This document shows positions 1-7,507 of a stretch of 64,000 nt of DNA, piece after piece. The stretch's first letter is position 1; each line of letters begins with the position of its first letter. The notes beneath the pieces are model-generated. The model saw only the letters and a list, made by a program, of their open reading frames with translations, was not told the DNA's origin and searched no databases. Source of the stretch: an uncultured Sphingopyxis sp. (GTDB lineage: Bacteria; Pseudomonadota; Alphaproteobacteria; Sphingomonadales; Sphingomonadaceae); the NCBI RefSeq assembly GCF_900078365.1, contig NZ_LT598653.1:1984001-2048000 (forward strand), written 5' to 3'. Position numbers and translations under genes: made by a program.

Positions 1-1
1 T

Positions 2-1258
2 CGCGGCTTTGCGGTCACGATCATCATCGGCGCGGCGATGGACCGCGGCGTCTATGCGATGCGCGACCTGTTGATGAAGCATGGCGTCGCGCATCGCTGG
101 TTCGATCCCGCTGATGGCCCGGTGGCCGCGCATCTGCTCGCCGAGCGCGGGTTGACCGAGGAGCAACTACCGGTGGCGATCCTCGGTGCGGCCGAGGTGC
201 TCGTCCAGCCGACGCCCGAGCAGCTTGCGGCGGGACTGGGCCTCGACCTGCTTCCCGATGGCGCGACCGCCGATGTCCTCGTCGTGGGAAGCGGGCCCGG
301 CGGGCTCGCGGCGGCGGTCTATGCGGCATCGGAAGGTCTGACGGTGATCGCGCTCGATTCGCTCGCGCCGGGCGGACAGGCGGGCACTTCGTCGAAGATC
401 GAAAATTACCTCGGCTTCCCGACCGGCATTTCGGGCAATGAGCTGGCGCGCCGCGCGACGGTTCAGGCGCAGAAATTCGGCGCGCGGCTGGTGTCGCCGG
501 TGCGCGCGGCGTCGATAAACCGCGATGGCGACGCCTATTGCCTGCATCTCGCCGACGGCCGCAAGCTGCGCAGCCGCGCGGTGGTCGTCGCGAGCGGCGC
601 GAAATATCAGAGCCTGCCGATCGACGGGATAGAGGCCTATGAGGGCCGCGGCATCTATTATGGCGCGACGCCGATGGAGGCGCAGTTGTGCAGCGATGCC
701 GAGGTGACGATCGTCGGAGCGGGCAATTCGGCGGGGCAGGGGGCGATCTATCTCGCGAGCGTCGCGAAGAAGGTCCATGTCATTTTTCGTCGCGGCAGCC
801 TTCGTGAGACGATGTCCGAATATCTGGTCAAGCGGTTGGAGGAGCATCCGAATATCGAGATCATCCCGTCGACCGACGTCGTCGCGCTGCACGGCGAAGA
901 GCATCTGGCGGGCCTGACCTATCGTTGCCGCGAAACCGGCGACGAGGGGCATTGCGATTGCGGTTTCCTGTTCCTCTTCCTCGGCGCGAGCCCGAACACG
1001 AGCTGGTTGCCAAAGGAAATGGTGTGCGACGAGCGCGGCTTCGTGAAGACGGGCGCCGACATCGCACCGCTCGAACTGGTCAAGGCGGGCTGGTCGCTCG
1101 ACCGCATGCCGAGCCGCTTCGAGACGAGCTGGCCGCGCATCTATGCTGTCGGCGACGTCCGCAAGGGATCGGTGAAGCGCGTCGCTTCGTCGGTCGGCGA
1201 AGGGTCGGTCGTGGTCAGCGACATCCATCAGGCGCTGGCGGAGATGGGCACCCATTAA
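2..1258 (+). CDS. Thioredoxin reductase-like FAD/NAD(P)-dependent oxidoreductase, 5' truncated by the window edge
   Basis: The reading frame is open from base 2, so the true start lies upstream and this is a partial gene. The first ~65 visible residues look like the glutaredoxin-like linker found in fusion-type thioredoxin reductases. A FAD-binding Rossmann motif (VVGSGPGG, about 283-306) follows, then a second nucleotide-binding motif (VGAGNSAGQGA) and the C-terminal AVGDVR FAD motif. At 656-679, where classical TrxB carries the redox CATC centre, the sequence reads YYGATPME. The protein therefore belongs to the cysteine-less TrxR-like branch and probably does not reduce thioredoxin by the normal dithiol route. 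Related proteins often carry an N-terminal cNMP-binding domain, which would be outside the window. The physiological substrate is unknown. Confidence 0.85.
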   Translation, partial: RGFAVTIIIGAAMDRGVYAMRDLLMKHGVAHRWFDPADGPVAAHLLAERGLTEEQLPVAILGAAEVLVQPTPEQLAAGLGLDLLPDGATADVLVVGSGPGGLAAAVYAASEGLTVIALDSLAPGGQAGTSSKIENYLGFPTGISGNELARRATVQAQKFGARLVSPVRAASINRDGDAYCLHLADGRKLRSRAVVVASGAKYQSLPIDGIEAYEGRGIYYGATPMEAQLCSDAEVTIVGAGNSAGQGAIYLASVAKKVHVIFRRGSLRETMSEYLVKRLEEHPNIEIIPSTDVVALHGEEHLAGLTYRCRETGDEGHCDCGFLFLFLGASPNTSWLPKEMVCDERGFVKTGADIAPLELVKAGWSLDRMPSRFETSWPRIYAVGDVRKGSVKRVASSVGEGSVVVSDIHQALAEMGTH

Positions 1259-1259
1259 T

Positions 1260-1382
1260 CCTCCCTGCCGCGAAGCGGTGGGGAGGGGGACCGCTCGCGA
1301 AGCGAGTGGTGGAGGGGCGGCGTCACAGCCCCTCCGTCAGCGCTCCGCGCTGCCACCTCCCCATCGCTTCGCGACAGGGAGG
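1260..1382. repeat. Palindromic intergenic repeat (CCTCCCTG...CAGGGAGG family)
   Basis: The two ends are inverted copies of each other: the left arm has the core CGCGAAGCGGTGGGGAGG and the right arm CCTCCCCATCGCTTCGCG. An inner pair (CTCGCGAAGCGAG) adds further hairpin potential. The repeat fills the space between two convergent genes and could act as a bidirectional terminator, but it has no T-tract. Confidence 0.75.
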
Positions 1383-1384
1383 AA

Positions 1385-2560
1385 TCACCCCAGCCGCGTC
1401 TTGAAATCCTCGTAACCGAATTCGCGGATCAGCTTCAATTCGTCGCTCTCGCTGTCCCACAGCCAGATCGACGGCAGCGGCACGCCGTTGAACGTGTTCG
1501 TCTTGACCATCGAATAATGCGCCTGGTCGAGGAAGGCGAAGCGTTGGCCGATCCGCGCGCCGCCGCCGGGGAGGCGGTAGTCGCCGATCACGTCGCCGGC
1601 GAGGCATGACGGACCGCCGAGCCGCGTGGGCATGCCGTCGCTGCCTTCATCGAGCATCGCCGGGCGATAGGGCGCTTCGATCACGTCCGGCATATGGCAG
1701 GTCGCCGAAATGTCGGTGATCCCGATCGGCATGCCGTTATCGAACAGGTCGAGCACTTCGCCGACGAGGATGCCCGCGTCGAGCGCGATCGCCTCGCCGG
1801 GTTCGATCATCACGTCGCAATCGGTCGCCGCGCGCACCTGTTTCAGAAAGGCGATCAAATCGTCGACCTGATAATCGGCGCGCGTGACATGGTGCCCGCC
1901 GCCGAAGTTGATCCATTTGAGCTGGTTGAAGAAGGGGCGCAGCATCGGCTGCACCGCGTTCCAGGTGCGCAGGAGCGGCGGAAAGTCCTGTTCGCACAGG
2001 CTGTGCATATGGACGCCGTCGACGCCCTCCATATGCTCGGGCAGCAACTGGCTGATCGGAAAGCCGAGGCGACTGCACGGCGCGGCGGGATCATATTTCG
2101 CGACCTCGCCCTCGCTGTGCATCGGGTTGATGCGCAGGCCGACGTCGAACGTCTCGCCTTTCGCGCGCAATTCGTCGAGCAGGGGGCGGAAACGTGCGAT
2201 CTGTCCCGGCGAATTGAAGATCAGATGGTCGGACAGCGCCGCGATCTCGGGCAGGTCGGCTTCCTTGTAGCCGGCGCAATAGGTCGCGACTTCACCGCCA
2301 TATTCGCTGCGGCCGAGCTTGGCTTCGTAGAGGCCGGAGGCGCAGACACCGTCGAGATATTCGGCGACCGTCGGTCCCAGCGACCACATCGAAAAGGCCT
2401 TGAGCGCGGCCAGCACGCGCACGCCCGACGCGTCGCCGATATGGCGCAGCAGCGCGAGATTCGCGCGCACCTTGGCGGCGTCGACGACGAAGGCGGGAGA
2501 GGGGACGCGGGTCAGGTCGAAGCGGGCAAAGGCTCCGGGATCGCCGGCACGGGTTTCCAT
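1385..2560 (-). CDS. nspC: Carboxynorspermidine decarboxylase
   Basis: This is a PLP-dependent fold-III (alanine racemase/ornithine decarboxylase-like) decarboxylase of 391 residues, the usual size for NspC. It removes CO2 from carboxynorspermidine or carboxyspermidine to give norspermidine or spermidine. The Schiff-base lysine is K54 in LAALKAFSMW. A glycine-rich INFGGGHH segment and ICDVCASGLYE-like conserved blocks are recognisable. It is the last gene of a minus-strand cluster that starts with the partner dehydrogenase at 4118-5326, which supports a shared polyamine role. Diaminopimelate or arginine decarboxylase is less likely because of length and motif spacing. Confidence 0.9.
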   Translation of the reverse strand: METRAGDPGAFARFDLTRVPSPAFVVDAAKVRANLALLRHIGDASGVRVLAALKAFSMWSLGPTVAEYLDGVCASGLYEAKLGRSEYGGEVATYCAGYKEADLPEIAALSDHLIFNSPGQIARFRPLLDELRAKGETFDVGLRINPMHSEGEVAKYDPAAPCSRLGFPISQLLPEHMEGVDGVHMHSLCEQDFPPLLRTWNAVQPMLRPFFNQLKWINFGGGHHVTRADYQVDDLIAFLKQVRAATDCDVMIEPGEAIALDAGILVGEVLDLFDNGMPIGITDISATCHMPDVIEAPYRPAMLDEGSDGMPTRLGGPSCLAGDVIGDYRLPGGGARIGQRFAFLDQAHYSMVKTNTFNGVPLPSIWLWDSESDELKLIREFGYEDFKTRLG

Positions 2561-2578
2561 GTCGCTATATGCTTTCTG

Positions 2579-2929
2579 TCAGACCGTAATCGGTCCCTTG
2601 AAGATGAAGAACGCCCCCGTCGCGATGAGACCGAAGCCGACGAGATGGTTCACCGTCAGCTTCTCACCGAGCCAGAAGACCGCGAACCCGGCGAATATGA
2701 TCAGCGTGACGACTTCTTGCAAGGTCTTGAGCTCGGCGGCGCTGTAGACGCCATAGCCGATGCGGTTCGCGGGGATGACGAGGCAATATTCGAAAAAGGC
2801 GATGCCCCACGCGATCAGCACCGCGAGCCACACCGGCCGCGACACAGCGCCGAGCTGGCCGTACCAGGCAAAGGTCATGAAAATGTTCGACACGAACAAG
2901 AGCCCGATCGGCGCGAGATAGGCGGTCAT
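2579..2929 (-). CDS. DMT-family small membrane protein (DUF486)
   Basis: A 116-residue hydrophobic protein with about four transmembrane segments, beginning MTAYLAPIGLLFVSNIFMTFAWYG-like, which matches the DUF486 branch of the drug/metabolite transporter superfamily. Its ATG overlaps the stop of the upstream hydrolase (ATGA), so the two are probably translationally coupled. nspC starts 18 bp downstream. Placement between polyamine genes suggests, but does not show, a role in transport of a small amine. Small DMT proteins often work as dimers. Confidence 0.8.
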   Translation of the reverse strand: MTAYLAPIGLLFVSNIFMTFAWYGQLGAVSRPVWLAVLIAWGIAFFEYCLVIPANRIGYGVYSAAELKTLQEVVTLIIFAGFAVFWLGEKLTVNHLVGFGLIATGAFFIFKGPITV

Positions 2930-4014
2930 TTTGTGTCTTTCGTCAGCGGCAGCACGTGGCGGAGCAGCGCGGCAAAGAAATGCCCCGGCTCCTCGACCAT
3001 CGGCATATGCGCCGAATGTTCGAGCCAGACGAGTTTCTTCGAGGGCGCCTGGACCTGTGCGAACCAGTCGGCCGCCACCGGCGAAGGGACAGTATAATCA
3101 TGCCGTCCGAGCAGGAAGACGATCGGCACGTCCATCTTGCGGACCGATTTGAAGCTGACGTCGGCGAGGCGCGGCCAGAGCGTCGTCACCGAAAATTCGC
3201 TGCCCTTGCCCCAGGCCTGCACATCGGCGGGGCCATATTCGGGCGACAGGCGCGGTGTCTGGAAATAATATTTGAGGTCGGGTTTGTTGTAGATGAGCGA
3301 TCCGTAGGGAATCGCATATTTGCGCCAGCCGTCGGCCTTGGCGATGGTGAAGGCGCCTTGCGGATAGGGTGCGAGCGCGTCGATCGCCGCGACCGCCTCT
3401 TCATCGCCTGCCGCGAGCGCCTTTGCGCGCGTCCACGCCATGCCGGCCTTTTCGCCCTCGCGAAAATCAATGCCTTGCCCGACGCCGACATAGGCAAAAA
3501 GAAGATCGGGCCGCTCGACCGCGACCGACAGGCCGACGATCGAACCCCAGCTGTGCCCCATCAGCACGACCTTGCGCTTGGCATAGCGCTTCTTGAGCAA
3601 CTCGATCAGCTCGATGGCGTCGTCGCGATAACGTTCGGGCGTCATCGTCGGGGCGAGCGCCTCCGGATCGTTCAGCGGATAGCTGCGCCCCGCGCCGCGC
3701 TGGTCGTACTGGACGACGGTGAACACATCCTCCCACGGCCGCTGGAAGGCCCATGCGAAGGGCATCTCGACCGCGCCGGGGCCGCCGTGAACGAAGATCA
3801 GGATCGGATTGTCGCGGTCCGCACCGCGCACATTCACGACCTGCCGCGCGCCGCCGAGGGTGACCTCGAAGGTTTCCTGCACCCCGTTCGGCGTGACGAT
3901 CTTGCCGATGTCGGCGACGATCGCGCGCGCGGGTGCGTAGGGGTCTTCGGTTTGGGCGGCGGCGGGGAGGCTGATCGCGGCAAGCAGTGCGAGCGTTGCA
4001 ATTCGAAGTTTCAT
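2926..4014 (-). CDS. Secreted alpha/beta-fold hydrolase (proline iminopeptidase-like)
   Basis: A 362-residue protein when started at 4014, where GAAGGG precedes the ATG. A longer reading from 4032 begins inside a palindromic repeat and is unlikely. The N-terminus is a signal peptide ending near SLPAAAQ. The oxyanion-hole motif HGGPG is at 76-80 and the nucleophile is S155 in GHSWGS. A late Asp (GRHDYTVP) and His (EHSAHMP) complete a plausible triad. HGGPG is typical of the peptidase S33 family, so a periplasmic aminopeptidase or esterase activity is likely. It overlaps the next gene by 4 bp. Confidence 0.82.
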   Translation of the reverse strand: MKLRIATLALLAAISLPAAAQTEDPYAPARAIVADIGKIVTPNGVQETFEVTLGGARQVVNVRGADRDNPILIFVHGGPGAVEMPFAWAFQRPWEDVFTVVQYDQRGAGRSYPLNDPEALAPTMTPERYRDDAIELIELLKKRYAKRKVVLMGHSWGSIVGLSVAVERPDLLFAYVGVGQGIDFREGEKAGMAWTRAKALAAGDEEAVAAIDALAPYPQGAFTIAKADGWRKYAIPYGSLIYNKPDLKYYFQTPRLSPEYGPADVQAWGKGSEFSVTTLWPRLADVSFKSVRKMDVPIVFLLGRHDYTVPSPVAADWFAQVQAPSKKLVWLEHSAHMPMVEEPGHFFAALLRHVLPLTKDTK

Positions 4015-4027
4015 ATCAACACCCTTC

Positions 4028-4095
4028 GTCATTCCCGCAAAAGCGGGAACCCAGTTCCGGCGTTGCTACTGGGTTCCCGCTTTCGCGGGAATGAC
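4028..4095. repeat. Palindromic repeat (GTCATTCCCGCGAAAGCGGGAACCCAG family)
   Basis: The left arm GTCATTCCCGC-A-AAAGCGGGAACCCAG and the mirrored right arm CTGGGTTCCCGCTTTCGCGGGAATGAC form a long imperfect hairpin. It lies between the two polyamine-cluster genes, just upstream of the hydrolase ribosome-binding site. The same family recurs at 36587, 37092 and about 55565. Confidence 0.85.
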
Positions 4096-4117
4096 GAAAT
4101 TCAAGTGGGCGACGCGA

Positions 4118-5326
4118 TCAGAAATCCAGCGGCGCGTCCAATTCCTTCACCTGCCACGGCAGGCCGTGCTTGTTCAGCATGTCCATGAAGGGATCGGGGT
4201 CCATCTGCTCCATATTGAACACGCCGTCGCCGTTCCACGTGCCCGTGACCATCATCGCGGCGCCGATCATCGCCGGCACGCCGGTGGTATAGCTCACCGC
4301 CTGGTTGCCCGTTTCGGCGAACGCATCCTCATGATCGCAGATATTGTAGAGGTAGAGCGTCTTTTCCGTCCCGTCCTTGGCCGTTCCGGTCGCGATGACG
4401 CCGATGTTGGTCTTGCCTTTGGTGGTTTCGCCAAGGCTCGACGGTTCGGGGAGCACGGCCTTCAGGAACTGCAGCGGAATGATCTCGCGGCCTTCATAGA
4501 TCACCGGGTCGATCCGCGTCATGCCGACATTCTGCAGCACGGTGAGATGCTGGATATAGGCGTCGCCGAAGGTCATCCAGAAGCGGATGCGCTTGATCTC
4601 GGGCAGGTGCGTCTTCAGGCTTTCGATCTCCTCATGATACATGAGGTACATATTCTTCGGCCCGACTTCCTCGAAGTCGAATTGCTGCTTCACCGACATC
4701 GGCGGGGTTTCGACCCAATCGCCATTTTCCCAGTGGCGCGCGACTGCGGTCACTTCGCGGATATTGATTTCGGGATTGAAGTTGGTCGCGAAATGCTGGC
4801 CGTGATCGCCGCCGTTGCAGTCGAGAATATCGAGCGTGTCGATCCGCTCGAAATGATGCTTTTTGAGCCAGGTGGTGAAGACGCTCGTCACCCCGGGGTC
4901 GAAGCCCGAGCCGAGCAGCGCCATCAGCCCCGCCTCCTTGAAGCGGTCGTGATAGGCCCATTGCCAGTGATATTCGAACTTCGCCTCGTCGCGCGGTTCG
5001 TAATTGGCGGTGTCGAGATAATGCGCGCCGGTCGACAGGCACGCCTCCATGATCGTGAGGTCCTGATAGGGCAAAGCGAGGTTGACGACGTGCGTCGCGC
5101 CGATCGAGCGGATCAGCGCCGCGGTCGCGTCGATATGGTCGGCATCGACCTCGGCGGTCTTGATCGTGACGCCGGTGCGCGCCTTTACCGATTCGGCGAT
5201 CGCGTCGCATTTGAATTTGCGGCGGCTGGCGAGCGTGATGTCGGGAAAGATGTCGGGGTTCATCGCCATCTTGTGCACCGCGACCGAACCGACGCCGCCC
5301 GCGCCGATCACCAGAACCTTGCTCAT
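4118..5326 (-). CDS. Carboxynorspermidine/carboxyspermidine dehydrogenase (saccharopine dehydrogenase family)
   Basis: This enzyme reductively condenses aspartate semialdehyde with diaminopropane or putrescine to give carboxynorspermidine or carboxyspermidine. The 402-residue protein starts at 5326, where AGGAG lies 9 bp upstream. It opens with an NAD(P)-binding Rossmann motif (GAGGVG, residues 8-13). Saccharopine dehydrogenase-like blocks follow, including GAHYLDTANYEP and GSGFDPGVT. With NspC at 1385-2560 it completes the SAM-independent route to spermidine found in many alphaproteobacteria. It is divergent from the dehydratase at 5392, with 65 bp between the two starts. Confidence 0.9.
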   Translation of the reverse strand: MSKVLVIGAGGVGSVAVHKMAMNPDIFPDITLASRRKFKCDAIAESVKARTGVTIKTAEVDADHIDATAALIRSIGATHVVNLALPYQDLTIMEACLSTGAHYLDTANYEPRDEAKFEYHWQWAYHDRFKEAGLMALLGSGFDPGVTSVFTTWLKKHHFERIDTLDILDCNGGDHGQHFATNFNPEINIREVTAVARHWENGDWVETPPMSVKQQFDFEEVGPKNMYLMYHEEIESLKTHLPEIKRIRFWMTFGDAYIQHLTVLQNVGMTRIDPVIYEGREIIPLQFLKAVLPEPSSLGETTKGKTNIGVIATGTAKDGTEKTLYLYNICDHEDAFAETGNQAVSYTTGVPAMIGAAMMVTGTWNGDGVFNMEQMDPDPFMDMLNKHGLPWQVKELDAPLDF

Positions 5327-5391
5327 CGAAAAATCTCCTGTCGCGGCCTGTGCCGCCTTGTCTTGTATGCCCGGCCCTATAGGACGAAGCC

Positions 5392-6381
5392 ATGACACAG
5401 CAAAGCCCCGATACCCTCATCGATCCGACACGCGCGCCCACGCTCGCAGGGGTCGAACGCGCCGCGGCGAAAGTCGCTGCATTGCTGCCGCCCACGCCGC
5501 TGCTGCCGCTCGAAATCGACGGAAACACCATCTGGTGCAAGGCCGAGTGCCTCCAGCCCGTCGGTGCGTTCAAGATCCGCGGCGCGTGGCACCGGCTGAC
5601 CGACCTCAGCCCCGAGCAGGCCAATGAGGGCGTCGTCGGCGTATCGAGCGGCAATCATGCGCAGGGGGTCGCCTGGGCCGCGAAACGACTGGGGATCCGG
5701 GCGACGATCGTGATGCCGAGCAACGCGCCCGCGATGAAGCTCGCGGTGACGCGCAAGCTCGGCGCCGAGGTCATACTCTACGACCGCGTCATCGAATCGC
5801 GCGATGCGGTCGCCGCGAAGCTGCTCGCCGAGCGCGGCGGGACGTTGGTTCATGCCTATGGTGACCCGTGGATCATCGAGGGGCAGGGCAGTGCCGGGAT
5901 CGAGGCGGCGGCGCAGATGAAGGCGCGCGGCATCGACGGTCCCGACAAGATCGTCGCCTGTTGCGGCGGCGGCGGCCTGTCGGCGGGGCTCGCGCTCGCC
6001 TGCCCCGATGCCGAGATCGTCGCGGTCGAGCCCGAGGGCTGGGACGATGTGACGCGCAGCCTTGCCGCGGGCGAAATCCTGTCGGTCGAGGATATGGCAT
6101 ACCCAACCGAATGCGACGCGCTCCAGACGCCCGAGACCTGGCCGATCAACTTCGCGGTGCTCCAGGCGCGGGGCGTCAAGGGCGTCGCGGTGACGCGCGG
6201 CGAGGTGCGCGACGCGATACGGCTGGCGTTCGAGCGGCTGCACCTCGTCGTCGAGCCCGGCGGCGCTGCGGCGCTGGCGGCGGTGCTCGCGGGCAAGGCG
6301 TCGGCGACCGATGCGACGCTCGTCACCCTGTCGGGCGGCAATGTCGACCCGCTGAAGTTCGCGGAGATCATCAGCGAATAG
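5392..6381 (+). CDS. Threonine/serine dehydratase-like PLP enzyme
   Basis: A fold-II PLP enzyme of 329 residues. The Schiff-base lysine is K61 in GAFKIRGA, SGNHAQG is at 86-92, and the phosphate-binding glycine loop reads CCGGGGLSAG. There is no C-terminal ACT regulatory domain, so it resembles catabolic threonine dehydratase (TdcB-like) or serine/threonine racemase rather than biosynthetic IlvA. Expected products are 2-oxobutyrate from threonine or pyruvate from serine. The start shares a short intergenic space with the divergent dehydrogenase. The exact substrate cannot be set from sequence alone. Confidence 0.85.
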   Translation: MTQQSPDTLIDPTRAPTLAGVERAAAKVAALLPPTPLLPLEIDGNTIWCKAECLQPVGAFKIRGAWHRLTDLSPEQANEGVVGVSSGNHAQGVAWAAKRLGIRATIVMPSNAPAMKLAVTRKLGAEVILYDRVIESRDAVAAKLLAERGGTLVHAYGDPWIIEGQGSAGIEAAAQMKARGIDGPDKIVACCGGGGLSAGLALACPDAEIVAVEPEGWDDVTRSLAAGEILSVEDMAYPTECDALQTPETWPINFAVLQARGVKGVAVTRGEVRDAIRLAFERLHLVVEPGGAAALAAVLAGKASATDATLVTLSGGNVDPLKFAEIISE

Positions 6382-6425
6382 GAAACTTATCCGGGCCGAT
6401 GCGTTTGGGAGAGGGAAGGAGACGC

Positions 6426-6878
6426 ATGATGCACAAGAGCATGATATTGGCGAGCGGCGCCGCGCTGGTGCTGCTGGCGGGCTGCGAAAAGGCGGAAGCG
6501 CCGGCGCCCGCGCCGACCGATACGGGGGCGACCGAGGTTCCGGTCGAAACGGCACCGCCCGAAGGCGCCGAGGCGATCGATCCCGCGACCGCGCCGCATC
6601 GCTTTGCGAGCTGGGCGGGAAAATGGACCGGCGTCGAGGGCATGTATGTCACGATCACCCCCGCCGAACCCGGCAAATACAAGCTCGAGATGCAGTCGGA
6701 TCTCGACACCAAGGGCACCTATGACGGCCAGGACAGCGAGCATGGCATCCGGTTCAAGCGCGGCGGCGAGGATCTGAGCCTGCACCGCGGCAACGGCGAC
6801 GAAACCGGCCTCAAATATCTCGCGGGCAAGCAGGAATGCCTGATCGTCAAGACCGGCGAAGGCTATTGCCGCGATTGA
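6426..6878 (+). CDS. Small lipoprotein of unknown function
   Basis: A 150-residue protein starting at 6426 (tandem ATGs, AAGGAG just upstream). A short signal peptide ends in the lipobox LLAGC with the lipidated cysteine at residue 20. A flexible Ala/Pro/Glu-rich linker follows to about residue 55. A compact C-terminal domain (about 60-150) has a WAGKWTGVEG start and two late cysteines (QECLIV, GYCRD) that could form a disulfide. No family is recognised. It starts 44 bp after the dehydratase stop and may be co-transcribed with it. Confidence 0.8.
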   Translation: MMHKSMILASGAALVLLAGCEKAEAPAPAPTDTGATEVPVETAPPEGAEAIDPATAPHRFASWAGKWTGVEGMYVTITPAEPGKYKLEMQSDLDTKGTYDGQDSEHGIRFKRGGEDLSLHRGNGDETGLKYLAGKQECLIVKTGEGYCRD

Positions 6879-6916
6879 AGTAAGGACACTGACATCAAAA
6901 TTCGGGGGGAGGCAGA

Positions 6917-7507
6917 ATGGGCCAGATCAAGGTTGCGACGGCTGCCGACCGAAGCGCGCTCGTCGAAACGCTGGCGCAGGCGTTTCAGGCCGACCCGGCG
7001 CTATCGTGGATATTGCCCGATCCAGCCCATCGCGCCCGCGCGCTTCGCGGCCTGTTCCGCACTCTCGTTCCCGCCGACATGCGTGCGGGTGTCGCACTGC
7101 GGGCGCCCGGCGATGAAGCGGCGGCGCTTTGGCGTGCGCCGGGGCAGGCACAAAGCGGAATGCCGGAATTCCTGCGCACCGTCATCCCGCTCGTCGCCAC
7201 CTTCGGGACGGCGTTGCCGCGCGGGTTGAAGGTGCAGGGCGGAATCGACGCGCACCGGCCGAAGGGGCATTTCTGGTATCTCCACTATGTCGGCGTGCGA
7301 CCCGGGCACCAGGGCAAGGGACATGGCGGGCGGATCATCCGCGCGCAGACGGCGACCGCCGACGCCGAAAAGCTTCCGTGCTGGCTGGAAACGGCGACCG
7401 TGGAGAATGTGCCGCTGTACGAGCGGCTGGGCTTTGTCACGCAGGTCGAATGGGACGTGCCGGGCGGTGGCCCGCATTTCTGGGGCATGATGCGCCCGGC
7501 GCGCTGA
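6917..7507 (+). CDS. GNAT-family N-acetyltransferase
   Basis: A 196-residue protein. The acetyl-CoA binding motif A reads VRPGHQGKGHGG (about 127-138), matching the R/Q-x-x-G-x-G/A signature. A C-terminal block ENVPLYERLGF is the usual motif B region. This is the single-domain GNAT size class. The acceptor substrate is unknown; proteins of this subtype are often annotated only as acetyltransferases. It is convergent with the cytochrome-YceI gene, whose stop directly abuts. Confidence 0.85.
   Translation: MGQIKVATAADRSALVETLAQAFQADPALSWILPDPAHRARALRGLFRTLVPADMRAGVALRAPGDEAAALWRAPGQAQSGMPEFLRTVIPLVATFGTALPRGLKVQGGIDAHRPKGHFWYLHYVGVRPGHQGKGHGGRIIRAQTATADAEKLPCWLETATVENVPLYERLGFVTQVEWDVPGGGPHFWGMMRPAR

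Noticed and set aside
1385..2560. Diaminopimelate decarboxylase (LysA) for the fold-III decarboxylase
   Set aside because: The ALKAFSMW context of the PLP lysine, length and the partner dehydrogenase nearby fit NspC better.
4015..4032. Upstream start for the secreted hydrolase
   Set aside because: The ATG at 4032 lies in a palindromic repeat; ATG 4014 has a ribosome-binding site and begins a proper signal peptide.
5868..6425. Long N-terminal extension of the lipoprotein gene
   Set aside because: The frame overlaps the dehydratase gene and reads as Arg-rich shadow; the lipobox and ribosome-binding site fix the start at 6426.
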